DNA of 52,861 bases from an uncultured Oscillospiraceae bacterium (GTDB lineage Bacteria > Bacillota > Clostridia > Oscillospirales > Ruminococcaceae): the NCBI GenBank assembly GCA_904396495.1, contig CAJFOJ010000046.1, positions 1-52,861 on the forward strand, written 5' to 3'. Positions 34,299-45,384 of the stretch are shown here, in pieces. Position numbers and translations under genes: made by a program. Below the pieces are notes generated by a model, which saw only the letters and a list, made by a program, of their open reading frames with translations, was not told the origin of the DNA and did not search any database. Position 1 is the stretch's first letter. Every line of letters starts with the position of its first letter.

Positions 34299-36464
34299 AT
34301 GAGTGAAACCAAATCCACCGGCCGCGTCACCATCCCCACTGATCTGGACGTTGTACCGGAAACGCTGGAAATCTTGAAGTATTGGGGGGCAGATGCCATC
34401 CGGGACTGCGACGGCACCGATTTTCCCGCAGAGCTCAGAAATCAAAACGCAAAGATCTATTCCACCTATTACACCACCCGGAAGGACAACGCCTGGGCGA
34501 AGGCCAACCCCGACGAAGTGCAGCAGTGCTACATCATGACCGGCTTTTACACCGCTTCCGACGGGGAGCTAAAAATCCCGCTGATGAAGGGCATCGCCCC
34601 CGAGCTGATGCAGGTCAACACCCAAGACGACATCAAGCGCTGGTGGGAAGTGGTGGACCGGACCACCGGCGAGCCCCTGGCACCCGAAAGCTGGACCTAC
34701 TGCGCAGAATGCGGCTGCGTCGTCATTCCAAAGCCCCAGCCCTTCCACGAATACACCGTGTCGTTTTTGGCCTATCTCATCTGGGACCCGGTACATATGT
34801 ACAACGCCGTCACCAACGACTGGAAGGATTTCGAGCATCAGATCACCTTTGACGTCCGCCAGCCCAAAACCCACGCCTATTCCATGGAGCGGCTCCGCAA
34901 ATTCATCGCCGAGCACCCTTATGTCAACGTCATCCGCTACACCACCTTTTTCCATCAGTTCACCCTGATATTTGACGAGCTGAAGCGGGAAAAGTACGTG
35001 GACTGGTACGGTTATTCCGCCTCGGTATCCCCCTACATCCTGGAGCAGTTTGAACGGGAGGTGGGCTACAAATTCCGCCCTGAATTCATCATCGATCAAG
35101 GCTACTACAACAACCAGTACCGGATCCCCAGCAAGGAATTTAAGGACTTCCAGGCGTTCCAGCGCAGAGAGGTGGCAAAGCTCGCCAAGGAGATGGTGGA
35201 CATCACCCACGAGCTGGGCAAGGAAGCCATGATGTTCTTAGGCGACCATTGGATCGGCACCGAGCCTTTTATGGAGGAGTTTGCATCTATCGGCCTGGAC
35301 GCAGTGGTCGGCAGCGTGGGCAACGGTTCCACCCTGCGGCTGATTTCCGATATTCCCGGCGTCAAGTACACAGAGGGGCGGTTCCTGCCTTACTTTTTCC
35401 CGGACACCTTCCACGAGGGCGGCGATCCGGTGCGGGAGGCCAAGGAAAACTGGGTCACCGCCCGCCGCGCCATCCTGCGCAAGCCCATCGACCGGATCGG
35501 CTACGGCGGCTATCTGAAATTGGCCATCCAGTTCCCCGACTTTATCGATTACATCAAGTCGGTATGCGACGAATTCCGGGAACTTTACGACAACATCAAG
35601 GGCACGACCCCCTATTGCGTCAAAACGGTGGCTGTACTGAATTCCTGGGGTAAGATGCGCGCCTGGGGCTGCCACATGGTTCACCACGCCCTGTATCAGA
35701 AACAAAACTATTCCTACGCAGGCGTCATCGAAGCCCTGTCCGGCGCCCCCTTTGACGTGAAATTTATCTCCTTTGACGACATCCGCAAAAATCCCGCTAT
35801 TTTGGATTCTATCGATGTCATCATCAATGTGGGCGACGGCGATACCGCCCACACCGGCGGCGCAGAGTGGGAAGACCCCATCATTTCCTCCGCAGTGAGG
35901 AAATTTGTTCATAACGGCGGCGGTTTCATCGGCGTGGGCGAGCCCTCCGGCCACCAGTATCAGGGGCGTTATCTCCAGCTGGCATCCCTGCTGGGGGTGG
36001 AGAAGGAGACCGGCTTTACCTTAAACTACGACAAGTACAACTGGAATGAGCATCCAGATCACTTCATCCTGGCCGATGTGGCCGGCCAAGTGGACTTTGG
36101 CGAAGGAAAGAAGAACATCTACGCCCTGGAGGGCACAGAAATCCTGATCCAGCGGGAAAAAGAAGTCCAGATGGCAGTGAACAGCTACGGCGGCGGCCGC
36201 AGCGTCTACATCTCCGGCCTGCCCTATTCCTTTGAGAACAGCCGGATCCTCTACCGCGCCATCCTTTGGGCATCCCACAGTGAAGATAAACTGCACAAGT
36301 GGTATTCCTCAAATTATAATGTAGAGGTTCACGCCTTTGTCAAAAACGGCAAATACTGTGTCGTCAACAACACCTATGAACCCCAGTCCACCACCGTCTA
36401 CACCGATCAGGATTCCTTTGCGCTGGACCTTGCCGCCAATGAAATCCGCTGGTATGAAATCTAA
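34299..36464 (+). CDS. GH112 1,3-beta-galactosyl-N-acetylhexosamine phosphorylase (or galactosyl-rhamnose phosphorylase)
   Basis: A 721-residue cytosolic enzyme that splits a beta-galactoside with phosphate, releasing galactose 1-phosphate. For lacto-N-biose or galacto-N-biose the other product is GlcNAc or GalNAc. Family GH112 is recognised from GRVTIPTDLDVVPETLEIL, NQNAKIYSTYYTTRKDNAW, DRTTGEPLAPESWTYC and MMFLGDHWIGTEPF (the catalytic acid region), and from IGVGEPSGHQYQGR. The galactose part is the same for all subfamilies, so the acceptor (GlcNAc/GalNAc versus rhamnose) cannot be decided by eye. AAGGAGG is 8 bp before the ATG at 34299. No transporter or sugar kinase gene is next to it; a GH2 beta-galactosidase follows. 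Confidence 0.92.
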   Translation: MSETKSTGRVTIPTDLDVVPETLEILKYWGADAIRDCDGTDFPAELRNQNAKIYSTYYTTRKDNAWAKANPDEVQQCYIMTGFYTASDGELKIPLMKGIAPELMQVNTQDDIKRWWEVVDRTTGEPLAPESWTYCAECGCVVIPKPQPFHEYTVSFLAYLIWDPVHMYNAVTNDWKDFEHQITFDVRQPKTHAYSMERLRKFIAEHPYVNVIRYTTFFHQFTLIFDELKREKYVDWYGYSASVSPYILEQFEREVGYKFRPEFIIDQGYYNNQYRIPSKEFKDFQAFQRREVAKLAKEMVDITHELGKEAMMFLGDHWIGTEPFMEEFASIGLDAVVGSVGNGSTLRLISDIPGVKYTEGRFLPYFFPDTFHEGGDPVREAKENWVTARRAILRKPIDRIGYGGYLKLAIQFPDFIDYIKSVCDEFRELYDNIKGTTPYCVKTVAVLNSWGKMRAWGCHMVHHALYQKQNYSYAGVIEALSGAPFDVKFISFDDIRKNPAILDSIDVIINVGDGDTAHTGGAEWEDPIISSAVRKFVHNGGGFIGVGEPSGHQYQGRYLQLASLLGVEKETGFTLNYDKYNWNEHPDHFILADVAGQVDFGEGKKNIYALEGTEILIQREKEVQMAVNSYGGGRSVYISGLPYSFENSRILYRAILWASHSEDKLHKWYSSNYNVEVHAFVKNGKYCVVNNTYEPQSTTVYTDQDSFALDLAANEIRWYEI

Positions 36465-36467
36465 TGA

Positions 36468-39608
<3,141 letters not shown>

Positions 39609-39610
39609 GA

Positions 39611-39656
39611 TTATATGAAACGGGCCCCCGGCAAAGCGGGGGCCCGTTTCATATAA
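39611..39656 (+). terminator. Perfect 20-bp hairpin after the beta-galactosidase gene
   Basis: The 20 bases at 39611-39630 are the exact complement of 39637-39656, around the 6-nt loop GCAAAG. The core is CGGGCCCCCG. It starts 2 bp after the stop codon. There is no T-run after the stem, so termination would rest on the AT-rich outer arms, or the stem protects the mRNA 3' end. Confidence 0.7.
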
Positions 39657-39776
39657 GGGGCACTCCTTGATTGCTAGTTACGTTTCACGCTACGTTAGCA
39701 CAATGCGGCTTTGGGGAAGGCTGCTAAACGGGTTTCAAGAATGCGCCGCGTCAAGGACGGTATTTGAAAAATCCAG

Positions 39777-40646
39777 TCAAAATACTTCTTTAATCCATCC
39801 CTTAAGTAGCCTTTTATCCAAATAGGGCGCGAGAGGTACAATCGCTTTGATACCGTCTTTGGAAATTGCCTTTTTGGCCAGTTCACAGAGCTCAGCCTGA
39901 CTGAGAAAAGGAGCCAGGAGTTCCATATCGCTTAAACCGCTTTTTTCGTACTCCTGATTGGCCAGCTCAGTGAGCGCTTCTTTTGACATAAAGGGAAAAC
40001 AATCCCGGTCGTCCATTCCCTCCAGTCCGTAAGCCTCATAGATTTTTTTGCATAACCGGTCCACCTGTTGCTTGGAAAGAAAGGGGAAACAGGAGGTGAC
40101 GTCCTTGTCGCGATAGAGATACTGCTCCGCCATTTCGGCAAGGAGCTCGTTACTGACAAATGGCAGTAATTCTTCCAAATCGTCCAAATCCGGGTAATTT
40201 TTATTCTCCACTTCTTTCCGAAACAGGTCGTCAATCAGACTTTTGCTGATAAACGGGAGTATCTCTGCAACGTCCGACAAGTCAAAGGGCGGCACAGTAT
40301 TCTCAAATACCACGTCGGCATCCTTTGGAGGGAGCATGGGGGCCACCTCTTCAAAGACCTGTTGGGGCACTTTTTTTTCGCGGACAAATTCTTCCGTTTT
40401 CCCTTCCGCCGCATGCTTTAAAAGTTCTGCAGGCTCCCCGTATCCCAAAAGGCTGTCCAGGGACATGTCAAGGACCTGTGCCAATTCCGGAAGTTTCACA
40501 ATATCGGGCATCGAATTACAACGCTCCCAGTTGCTGACCGCTTGAAAGCTGATGCCCATCCGCTCGGCAAGCTCCATTTGGGTCATATTTTTCTCTTTTC
40601 TGCGCTCGGAGATTCTCCGCCCGATTTGATCGATAAAAAAGGCCAT
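39777..40646 (-). CDS. XRE-family regulator with a tandem-repeat C-terminal domain
   Basis: A 289-residue protein. The helix-turn-helix lies in residues 1-70: IGRRISERRKEKNMTQMELA, then GISFQAVSNWERCNSMPDI. From about residue 120 there are at least five degenerate repeats of about 28-30 residues: ILPFISKSLIDDLF, LLPFVSNELLAEMA, CFPFLSKQQVDRLC, CFPFMSKEALTELA and LAPFLSQAELCELA, with a partial sixth LAPYLDKRLLKGWI. Each looks like a helical hairpin. AGGTGG precedes the ATG at 40646. It is divergent from the NAD-salvage genes, and palindromes between them suggest it controls itself or those genes. No ligand is known. Confidence 0.85.
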   Translation of the reverse strand: MAFFIDQIGRRISERRKEKNMTQMELAERMGISFQAVSNWERCNSMPDIVKLPELAQVLDMSLDSLLGYGEPAELLKHAAEGKTEEFVREKKVPQQVFEEVAPMLPPKDADVVFENTVPPFDLSDVAEILPFISKSLIDDLFRKEVENKNYPDLDDLEELLPFVSNELLAEMAEQYLYRDKDVTSCFPFLSKQQVDRLCKKIYEAYGLEGMDDRDCFPFMSKEALTELANQEYEKSGLSDMELLAPFLSQAELCELAKKAISKDGIKAIVPLAPYLDKRLLKGWIKEVF

Positions 40647-40699
40647 GTTCCATCCACCTTTCTGTAAATTCATGAGAATTAACGGTACCGTATGATGCC

Positions 40700-40728
40700 A
40701 GTATAGACGAAAGGGCTCAATTTGTCCA
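40700..40728 (-). promoter_or_regulatory. Promoter of the repeat-bearing XRE gene
   Basis: On the minus strand TGGACA (40723-40728), 17 bp, TATACT (40700-40705). The -35 box touches the CAACA/TGTTG palindrome at 40727-40742. Confidence 0.6.
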
Positions 40729-40774
40729 ACAAGCAGCTGTTGAATGGGCTGTTTTTTATTTCAACCAACTGTTG
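40727..40774. promoter_or_regulatory. Pair of CAAC/GTTG palindromes in the divergent region
   Basis: CAACA-AGCAGC-TGTTG (40727-40742) and CAAC-CAACT-GTTG (40762-40774) are two similar dyads about 34 bp apart, each followed by a related purine-rich stretch. The first abuts the -35 of the XRE gene, and the second lies upstream of the putative pncA-like promoter. They are reasonable operators for the XRE protein. Confidence 0.45.
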
Positions 40775-40810
40775 AGCAGGCGATTTCACAGATTCCACCC
40801 CCTGTTCTGC

Positions 40811-40839
40811 TTTACAACCCAGAAAAAAACGGGTAAAAT
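40811..40839 (+). promoter_or_regulatory. Promoter of the NAD-salvage pair
   Basis: TTTACA (40811-40816), 17 bp, TAAAAT (40834-40839). The ATG of the nicotinamidase gene is 43 bp further on, after a GAGGAG site. Confidence 0.5.
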
Positions 40840-40882
40840 AGGAACTATAAACGGCTGTATCCGCAAAGAGGAGCGTGTTTTG

Positions 40883-41410
40883 ATGAAAAAAGCCCTAATT
40901 GTAGTCGATTACCAAAAAGATTTTGTATCAGGGAGTTTGGGATTCCCGGAGGCGGCCAAGCTGGATGAAAAAATTGTGGCCAAGATAGAGGAGACCCTTC
41001 GGTCAGGGGGAAACTTAATTTTTACCCTGGATACCCACGGGGAGGATTACCTCAGTACACAGGAGGGGAAAAATCTGCCGGTTGTCCACTGCGTCAAAGG
41101 ATCGGACGGCTGGGAAGTATACGGCAAAACCGGGAATTACCTGTCCCAGGCGGCGGCTGTCGTTGAAAAGGACGCCTTTGGGAGCCTTCCACTGGGGGAA
41201 TTATTAAGAAAAGGACAGTATGGACAGGTGGAGCTTGTGGGGCTGGTCTCCAGCATCTGCGTCATCTCCAACGCCGTCATCGCCAAGGCGGCACTTCCCG
41301 AGGCTCTGGTCTCGGTGGACGCGTCCTGTACGGCGGGCGCCGACCAAGTACTCCACGAAAAAGCCTTGGATGTAATGGAAGGCCTGCAAATCAAGGTCAT
41401 CAACCGATAG
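40883..41410 (+). CDS. pncA: Nicotinamidase/isochorismatase family hydrolase
   Basis: A 175-residue cysteine hydrolase. The catalytic Asp is in ALIVVDYQKDFVSGSLGF, and the nucleophile Cys is in VGLVSSICVISNAVIAKA, with the preceding cis-peptide motif replaced by VSS. HCVKGSDGWEVY carries the substrate/metal region. The next gene, 16 bp on, is nicotinate phosphoribosyltransferase, which uses the nicotinic acid product. That context makes nicotinamidase more likely than isochorismatase. The start at 40883 has GAGGAG upstream. Confidence 0.88.
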   Translation: MKKALIVVDYQKDFVSGSLGFPEAAKLDEKIVAKIEETLRSGGNLIFTLDTHGEDYLSTQEGKNLPVVHCVKGSDGWEVYGKTGNYLSQAAAVVEKDAFGSLPLGELLRKGQYGQVELVGLVSSICVISNAVIAKAALPEALVSVDASCTAGADQVLHEKALDVMEGLQIKVINR

Positions 41411-41426
41411 ATGGGAGAGAATAAAT

Positions 41427-42875
41427 TTGGATCAACAGAATTTTACCATGCTCTGCGACTTTTATGAGCTCACTATGGCAAACGGGTATTTTAAAAAGGG
41501 GATGCAAAACGATATCGCCTACTTTGACGTATTTTTCCGTAAAATCCCCGACGAGGGCGGCTTCGCCATCGCCGCCGGACTGGAGCAAATCGTCCAGTAC
41601 ATTCAGTCCCTGCGTTTCACCGAAGAGGACATCTCCTATTTAGATGCCAAAGGGATTTTTGACAGGGATTTCCTCAATTATTTGAGGGGGTTCCGGTTTA
41701 GCGGGGACATCTATGCCGTCCCCGAAGGGACGCCGGTATTCCCAGGGGAGCCCATCCTCATCGTCCGGGCTCCGGCCATTGAAGCTCAGTTTGTCGAAAC
41801 CTATCTGCTGCTGGCGGTAAACCACCAGTCCCTCATCGCCACCAAGGCAAACCGCATTGTCCGCGCTGCCGAGGGACGGGCGATCGCCGAGTTCGGCTCC
41901 CGCCGAGCCCAGGGGGCAGAGGGGGCGGTTTTGGGCGCACGGGCGGCCTACATCGGCGGCTGTGCCGGCACCGCCTGCACCATGACCGACCGGGACTACG
42001 GCGTCCCCGCAACGGGAACCATGGCCCACTCCTGGGTGCAGATGTTTGACAGCGAGTACGAAGCCTTCAAGGCGTACTGTGAACTCTATCCTAACAGCGC
42101 CACCCTGCTGGTGGACACCTACAATGTATTGGAAAGCGGCGTGCCCAACGCCATCCGGGCGTTCAAAGAGGTGTTGCTCCCCAAAGGCATCACAAACTGC
42201 GGTATCCGGCTGGATTCCGGCGACATCACCTATCTTTCCAAAAAAGCGCGGAAGATGCTGGACGAAGCGGGGCTCACAGACTGCAAAATCGTCGCCTCCA
42301 ACTCGTTAGACGAGTTCATCATCCGGGACCTCATGTTGCAGGGGGCGAAGGTCGATTTATTTGGGGTGGGAGAACGGCTCATCACCGCTAAAAGCGATCC
42401 GGTATTCGGCGGGGTCTACAAGCTGGCCGCCAAGGAGGACAAGGACGGGAACATCATCCCCAAAATCAAGATCAGCGAAAATGCCGGCAAGGTGACCACC
42501 CCCCATTTTAAAAAGGTTTACCGCTTATCGGAAAGGGAGACGGGCAAAGCCATCGCCGATTTGATCTGCGTCCACGATGAGACGGTGGACGAGTCACAGC
42601 CGCTGGAGATTTTCGACCCGAACTTCACCTGGAAGCGGAAAACCCTGAAAGACTTTACCGCCCGGGAACTGTTGGTACCGATTTTCAAAGGCGGAAAACT
42701 GGTGTACGATCTGCCGGACATCCACGCTGTCAAGGTATACTGCCAAGAGCAGGTGGACGCCTTGTGGGACGAGGTGAAACGGTTTGAAAACCCTCACACC
42801 TACTATGTGGACCTTTCAAAGAAGCTTTGGCAAATCAAACAGCAGCTCCTAAATGCAGAAAAGCACAAGCTATAA
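41427..42875 (+). CDS. pncB: Nicotinate phosphoribosyltransferase
   Basis: A 482-residue enzyme that joins nicotinate and PRPP to nicotinate mononucleotide, the salvage entry to NAD. It begins NFTMLCDFYELTMANGYFK, with EFGSRRAQGAEGAVLGARAA, GTMAHSWVQMF (the phosphorylated His region), LLVDTYNVLESG and GIRLDSGDITYLSKKARKML, then LIVFGVGERLIT-like FGVGERLIT. The start is a TTG at 41427 with GGGAGAG before it. It forms a two-gene NAD-salvage operon with the nicotinamidase and ends at a strong terminator. Confidence 0.95.
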   Translation: MDQQNFTMLCDFYELTMANGYFKKGMQNDIAYFDVFFRKIPDEGGFAIAAGLEQIVQYIQSLRFTEEDISYLDAKGIFDRDFLNYLRGFRFSGDIYAVPEGTPVFPGEPILIVRAPAIEAQFVETYLLLAVNHQSLIATKANRIVRAAEGRAIAEFGSRRAQGAEGAVLGARAAYIGGCAGTACTMTDRDYGVPATGTMAHSWVQMFDSEYEAFKAYCELYPNSATLLVDTYNVLESGVPNAIRAFKEVLLPKGITNCGIRLDSGDITYLSKKARKMLDEAGLTDCKIVASNSLDEFIIRDLMLQGAKVDLFGVGERLITAKSDPVFGGVYKLAAKEDKDGNIIPKIKISENAGKVTTPHFKKVYRLSERETGKAIADLICVHDETVDESQPLEIFDPNFTWKRKTLKDFTARELLVPIFKGGKLVYDLPDIHAVKVYCQEQVDALWDEVKRFENPHTYYVDLSKKLWQIKQQLLNAEKHKL

Positions 42876-42879
42876 ATTT

Positions 42880-42905
42880 AACCGCCCCTTTTCGGGGCGG
42901 TTTTT
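42880..42905 (+). terminator. Terminator of the NAD-salvage operon
   Basis: AACCGCCCC and GGGGCGGTT pair with a short TTTTC loop and are followed by TTT. It begins 4 bp after the stop codon. Confidence 0.9.
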
Positions 42906-42945
42906 ACAAAATACCTAAAATTATGAAATTTTTTATTCATTTTTA

Positions 42946-42974
42946 TTGACATAATTTATAAAATATATTATAAT
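42946..42974 (+). promoter_or_regulatory. Consensus sigma-A promoter
   Basis: TTGACA (42946-42951), exactly 17 bp, TATAAT (42969-42974), in very AT-rich sequence. It drives the small membrane protein gene at 43003 with a leader of only about 20 nt. This is the closest match to consensus in the window. Confidence 0.9.
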
Positions 42975-43002
42975 AAACAAAATAAAAGTTGGGAGGGATT
43001 TT

Positions 43003-43389
43003 ATGTCAATCGCATGTAAAATAGCTTCATTTGTCGTGTTAATCGCCTCGATCATTACTGGAATTGTTTGGGGAAATATTTCCTATGATTTCAGTTGGGG
43101 CATTTTCTTTTCCATTGCGATCAGCGGCCTGCTGCTTTTCCTGATTTTCTTTACGTTGGGGGAAATCCTCGACCGGGTCGATTCTTTGGCCGGATCGGTG
43201 GAGTCCGCCGCCCACACCGTTCGGAGCGTTCAAAAAGATTTACAGAGTACCGAACCGAAAAAAACGACAAACGCTTCCTCATCCTATGCCAAAAGAAGCA
43301 TGTTATCAGACTATTGGATTTGCAAAAAATGCGAGCACAGAAATCCCCAAAGCGCCCGGTTTTGTCAAAACTGTGGTGAACATCCTTAA
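43003..43389 (+). CDS. Small two-helix membrane protein with a C-terminal zinc ribbon
   Basis: A 128-residue protein. Hydrophobic helices lie at about residues 5-25 (KIASFVVLIASIITGIVW) and 31-53. A helical linker (ILDRVDSLAGSVESAAHTV) follows, and the zinc ribbon CKKCEHRNPQSARFCQNCG lies at the C-terminus, probably in the cytoplasm. GGGAGGG precedes the ATG. The near-perfect promoter suggests steady expression. Function unknown; it resembles, in layout, the protein at 48339-48815. Confidence 0.8.
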   Translation: MSIACKIASFVVLIASIITGIVWGNISYDFSWGIFFSIAISGLLLFLIFFTLGEILDRVDSLAGSVESAAHTVRSVQKDLQSTEPKKTTNASSSYAKRSMLSDYWICKKCEHRNPQSARFCQNCGEHP

Positions 43390-43395
43390 TACAGC

Positions 43396-43424
43396 AAAAG
43401 CGCCCGGCAGTTCCGGGCGCTTTT
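43396..43424. terminator. Bidirectional terminator
   Basis: AAAAGCGCCCGG and CCGGGCGCTTTT form a perfect 12-bp stem with a 5-nt loop. It serves the zinc-ribbon gene (plus) and the convergent def gene (minus, stop at 43433). Confidence 0.9.
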
Positions 43425-43432
43425 CCGTTTTT

Positions 43433-43888
43433 TCAGGGCGTCATCCATTCCACCACCCGCTGGGTAAAGACAATGCCGTCCAAGTGGTCCAACTCGTGGC
43501 AGAGGCATTGGGCGAGAAGCCCCTGCCCTTTGACACGGGTTTTCTCTCCCCGCTCGTTGAGAGCTTCCACAATCACCCATTGGGGTCTAATGGTCCTCCC
43601 CCATCTTCCGGGAAAGCTCAAACAGCCTTCGACACACCGCTGGGAACCGCCGGAGTCCAGAATGCGGGGATTGACGAGCTTGAAAAGGCCGTTCCCCACG
43701 TCGATGACCACCAAACGCTTTCGGATTCCCACCTGGCAGGCGGCCAAGCCTGCGCAGTGCCCGGCGTGATACATGGTGTCCGCCATATCCCGCAATATCG
43801 AGCGGATTTCGCCGTTTACCGCCTCTACCTCTAGACACTTTTGGCTGAGAATTTCGTCACCGGAATAGCGCAGCTTAAGGATCGCCAT
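43433..43888 (-). CDS. def: Peptide deformylase
   Basis: A 151-residue metallo-enzyme that removes the formyl group from nascent proteins. Motif 2 EGCLSFPG and motif 3 CHELDHLDG are intact, so the Cys and two His metal ligands and catalytic Glu are present. Motif 1, usually GVGLAAPQ, reads CAGLAACQ, with a Cys in place of the first Gly and another for Pro. The conserved Gln remains. GGGAGG precedes the ATG. It is a single gene, separated by terminators on both sides; a second, canonical def may exist elsewhere. Confidence 0.9.
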   Translation of the reverse strand: MAILKLRYSGDEILSQKCLEVEAVNGEIRSILRDMADTMYHAGHCAGLAACQVGIRKRLVVIDVGNGLFKLVNPRILDSGGSQRCVEGCLSFPGRWGRTIRPQWVIVEALNERGEKTRVKGQGLLAQCLCHELDHLDGIVFTQRVVEWMTP

Positions 43889-44253
43889 CGGGATGCCCTC
43901 CCCATGGTGTTCCGCCGGCTACTCCTCCACCGGTACAGGACGTATGCTGAAAAAATCCGGTTTTTCCTTTTAATCCCTTCCGGAAAGGGTGTCGCTGTCT
44001 TCTAAATGAATTGATTTTATTTTTCATCGGTATTCTCCAATGGCATCTTGCCCTACAAACCACGGGACAAAAAAGGAAGCTGCCAAAAACTGAGACAGCT
44101 TCCTTTTTTCACGCAATTTTTTTGTGGAAAAGCATATCGAAACAGGCTGGGCAGCCGGCGCGTCGAAACGCCAGAGTATCCCAAACAATTTCTCAGTTTC
44201 GACATTTTATGCCCCGACGGATCAAAATGTTCCCAAATCCCCGATCAAAGCAA
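43889..44253. other. Intergenic region with a terminator
   Basis: No gene is supported between def and uppP. One 62-codon minus-strand frame overlaps the def start and has unlikely composition. The region contains the hairpin at 44069-44109 and nothing else I can interpret. Confidence 0.5.
44069..44109. terminator. Bidirectional terminator downstream of uppP
   Basis: AAAAAAGGAAGCTG and CAGCTTCCTTTTTT form a perfect 14-bp stem with a 13-nt loop. It lies 145 bp beyond the uppP stop on the minus strand. Confidence 0.85.
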
Positions 44254-45087
44254 TTACAGGGCAAATTCTTTTATTAAGAAGTAACCCACCACGATAATGC
44301 CCAATACGATGCGATACCAGCCGAAGGCCTTAAAGTCGTGTTTTTTGATGTAGCCCATGAGGAATTTGATGGCGAGGATCGAGACGACAAAGGCGACGAT
44401 CATACCGGTGAGGAGGATGGCAATTTCGCTGCCGGTAAAGTCAAAACCGAACTTGACGATTTTTAGGAGGCTCGCGCCGAACATAACAGGAATCGCCAGG
44501 AAAAAGGTAAACTCCGCGGCCACATATCGGGAGGTGCCGATGAGGATGGCGCCTAAGATGGTGGCGCCGGAACGGGAGGTGCCGGGGATCAGGGACAGCA
44601 CCTGGAAAACGCCGATGAAAAGGGCCGTCTGATAGGAGAGCTCGGCCAGGGTGTTCACCTTGGGAGTACGGTTTTTGTTCCGGTTTTCGATGACAATGAA
44701 AAGGATACCGTAGAGGATAAGGGTAATGGCCACGGTGATATAGTTATAAAAGAGTTCATCGATTTTGTCGTCAAATAGCAGCCCGATGACCGCAGCCGGG
44801 ATACAGGCGACGATGACTTTCCCCCAGAGGGAAAAGGTCTCTTTTTTCTCCTCAGAGGATTTTTTGGGAGAAAAGGGGTTTAGCTTGTGAAAGTAGAGCA
44901 CCAACACCGCCAAAATTGCCCCCAGTTGGATGACGACGAGAAACATTTCCTTAAAAGCGTCGGAAACATTTAGGCGGATGAATTCGTCGGCCAATATCAT
45001 ATGGCCGGTGCTGCTGATGGGCAGCCATTCGGTAATGCCCTCGATAATCCCCAGAATCGCCGCCTTGATAATCTCCCAAATCTGCAT
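44254..45087 (-). CDS. uppP: Undecaprenyl-diphosphatase
   Basis: A 277-residue membrane enzyme that recycles undecaprenyl pyrophosphate for wall synthesis and gives some bacitracin tolerance. The signature parts are [18 protein letters not shown] near the N-terminus, [14 protein letters not shown], and [17 protein letters not shown] with the catalytic Arg/Ser. About seven or eight helices are visible. The start at 45087 has AAGGA about 8 bp upstream and gives the family N-terminus; the frame to 45147 does not. Confidence 0.95.
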   Translation of the reverse strand: MQIWEIIKAAILGIIEGITEWLPISSTGHMILADEFIRLNVSDAFKEMFLVVIQLGAILAVLVLYFHKLNPFSPKKSSEEKKETFSLWGKVIVACIPAAVIGLLFDDKIDELFYNYITVAITLILYGILFIVIENRNKNRTPKVNTLAELSYQTALFIGVFQVLSLIPGTSRSGATILGAILIGTSRYVAAEFTFFLAIPVMFGASLLKIVKFGFDFTGSEIAILLTGMIVAFVVSILAIKFLMGYIKKHDFKAFGWYRIVLGIIVVGYFLIKEFAL

Positions 45088-45260
45088 CCTTACAGTCCTT
45101 CCTTTCCGGCATGGGACAGGGCGGGTAACAGCCGCTCTCCCAACCAATCATATCTTATAATAGCCCCATGTTCTTTTCCATTCCTATGCGTTTTTGGTGA
45201 GAAAAAGACATGGCCCGGCGTTGAACCGGCTGGCTTCCCATTCCATACAAATCAGATTCT

Positions 45261-45289
45261 ATTATATTTCTTTTACGCGAAAGTTGCAA
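45261..45289 (-). promoter_or_regulatory. uppP promoter
   Basis: TTGCAA (45284-45289), 17 bp, TATAAT (45261-45266) on the minus strand, giving a leader of about 165 nt before the uppP start at 45087. Confidence 0.7.
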
Positions 45290-45323
45290 TAAAAACTTCA
45301 AAATTTCTGAAAAATTATCCGCC

Positions 45324-45352
45324 TTTTCATTTTTCCCCAGAAATGGTATACT
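45324..45352 (+). promoter_or_regulatory. Promoter of the DUF1848-fetAB unit
   Basis: TTTTCA (45324-45329), 17 bp, TATACT (45347-45352). The -35 is weak. The ATG at 45385 follows an AGGAGGG ribosome site. Confidence 0.5.
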
Positions 45353-45384
45353 AACCTTAGTTAATCACATAGGAGGGAATTTTC

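Noticed and set aside
39695-39886. 63-codon minus-strand ORF after the XRE gene
   Set aside because: It overlaps the end of the XRE gene in another frame and has no ribosome site.
43875-44063. 62-codon minus-strand ORF overlapping the def start
   Set aside because: Possible GGAGAA site before an internal ATG, but the product ends in a low-complexity Gly/Pro tail produced by the def ribosome site region.
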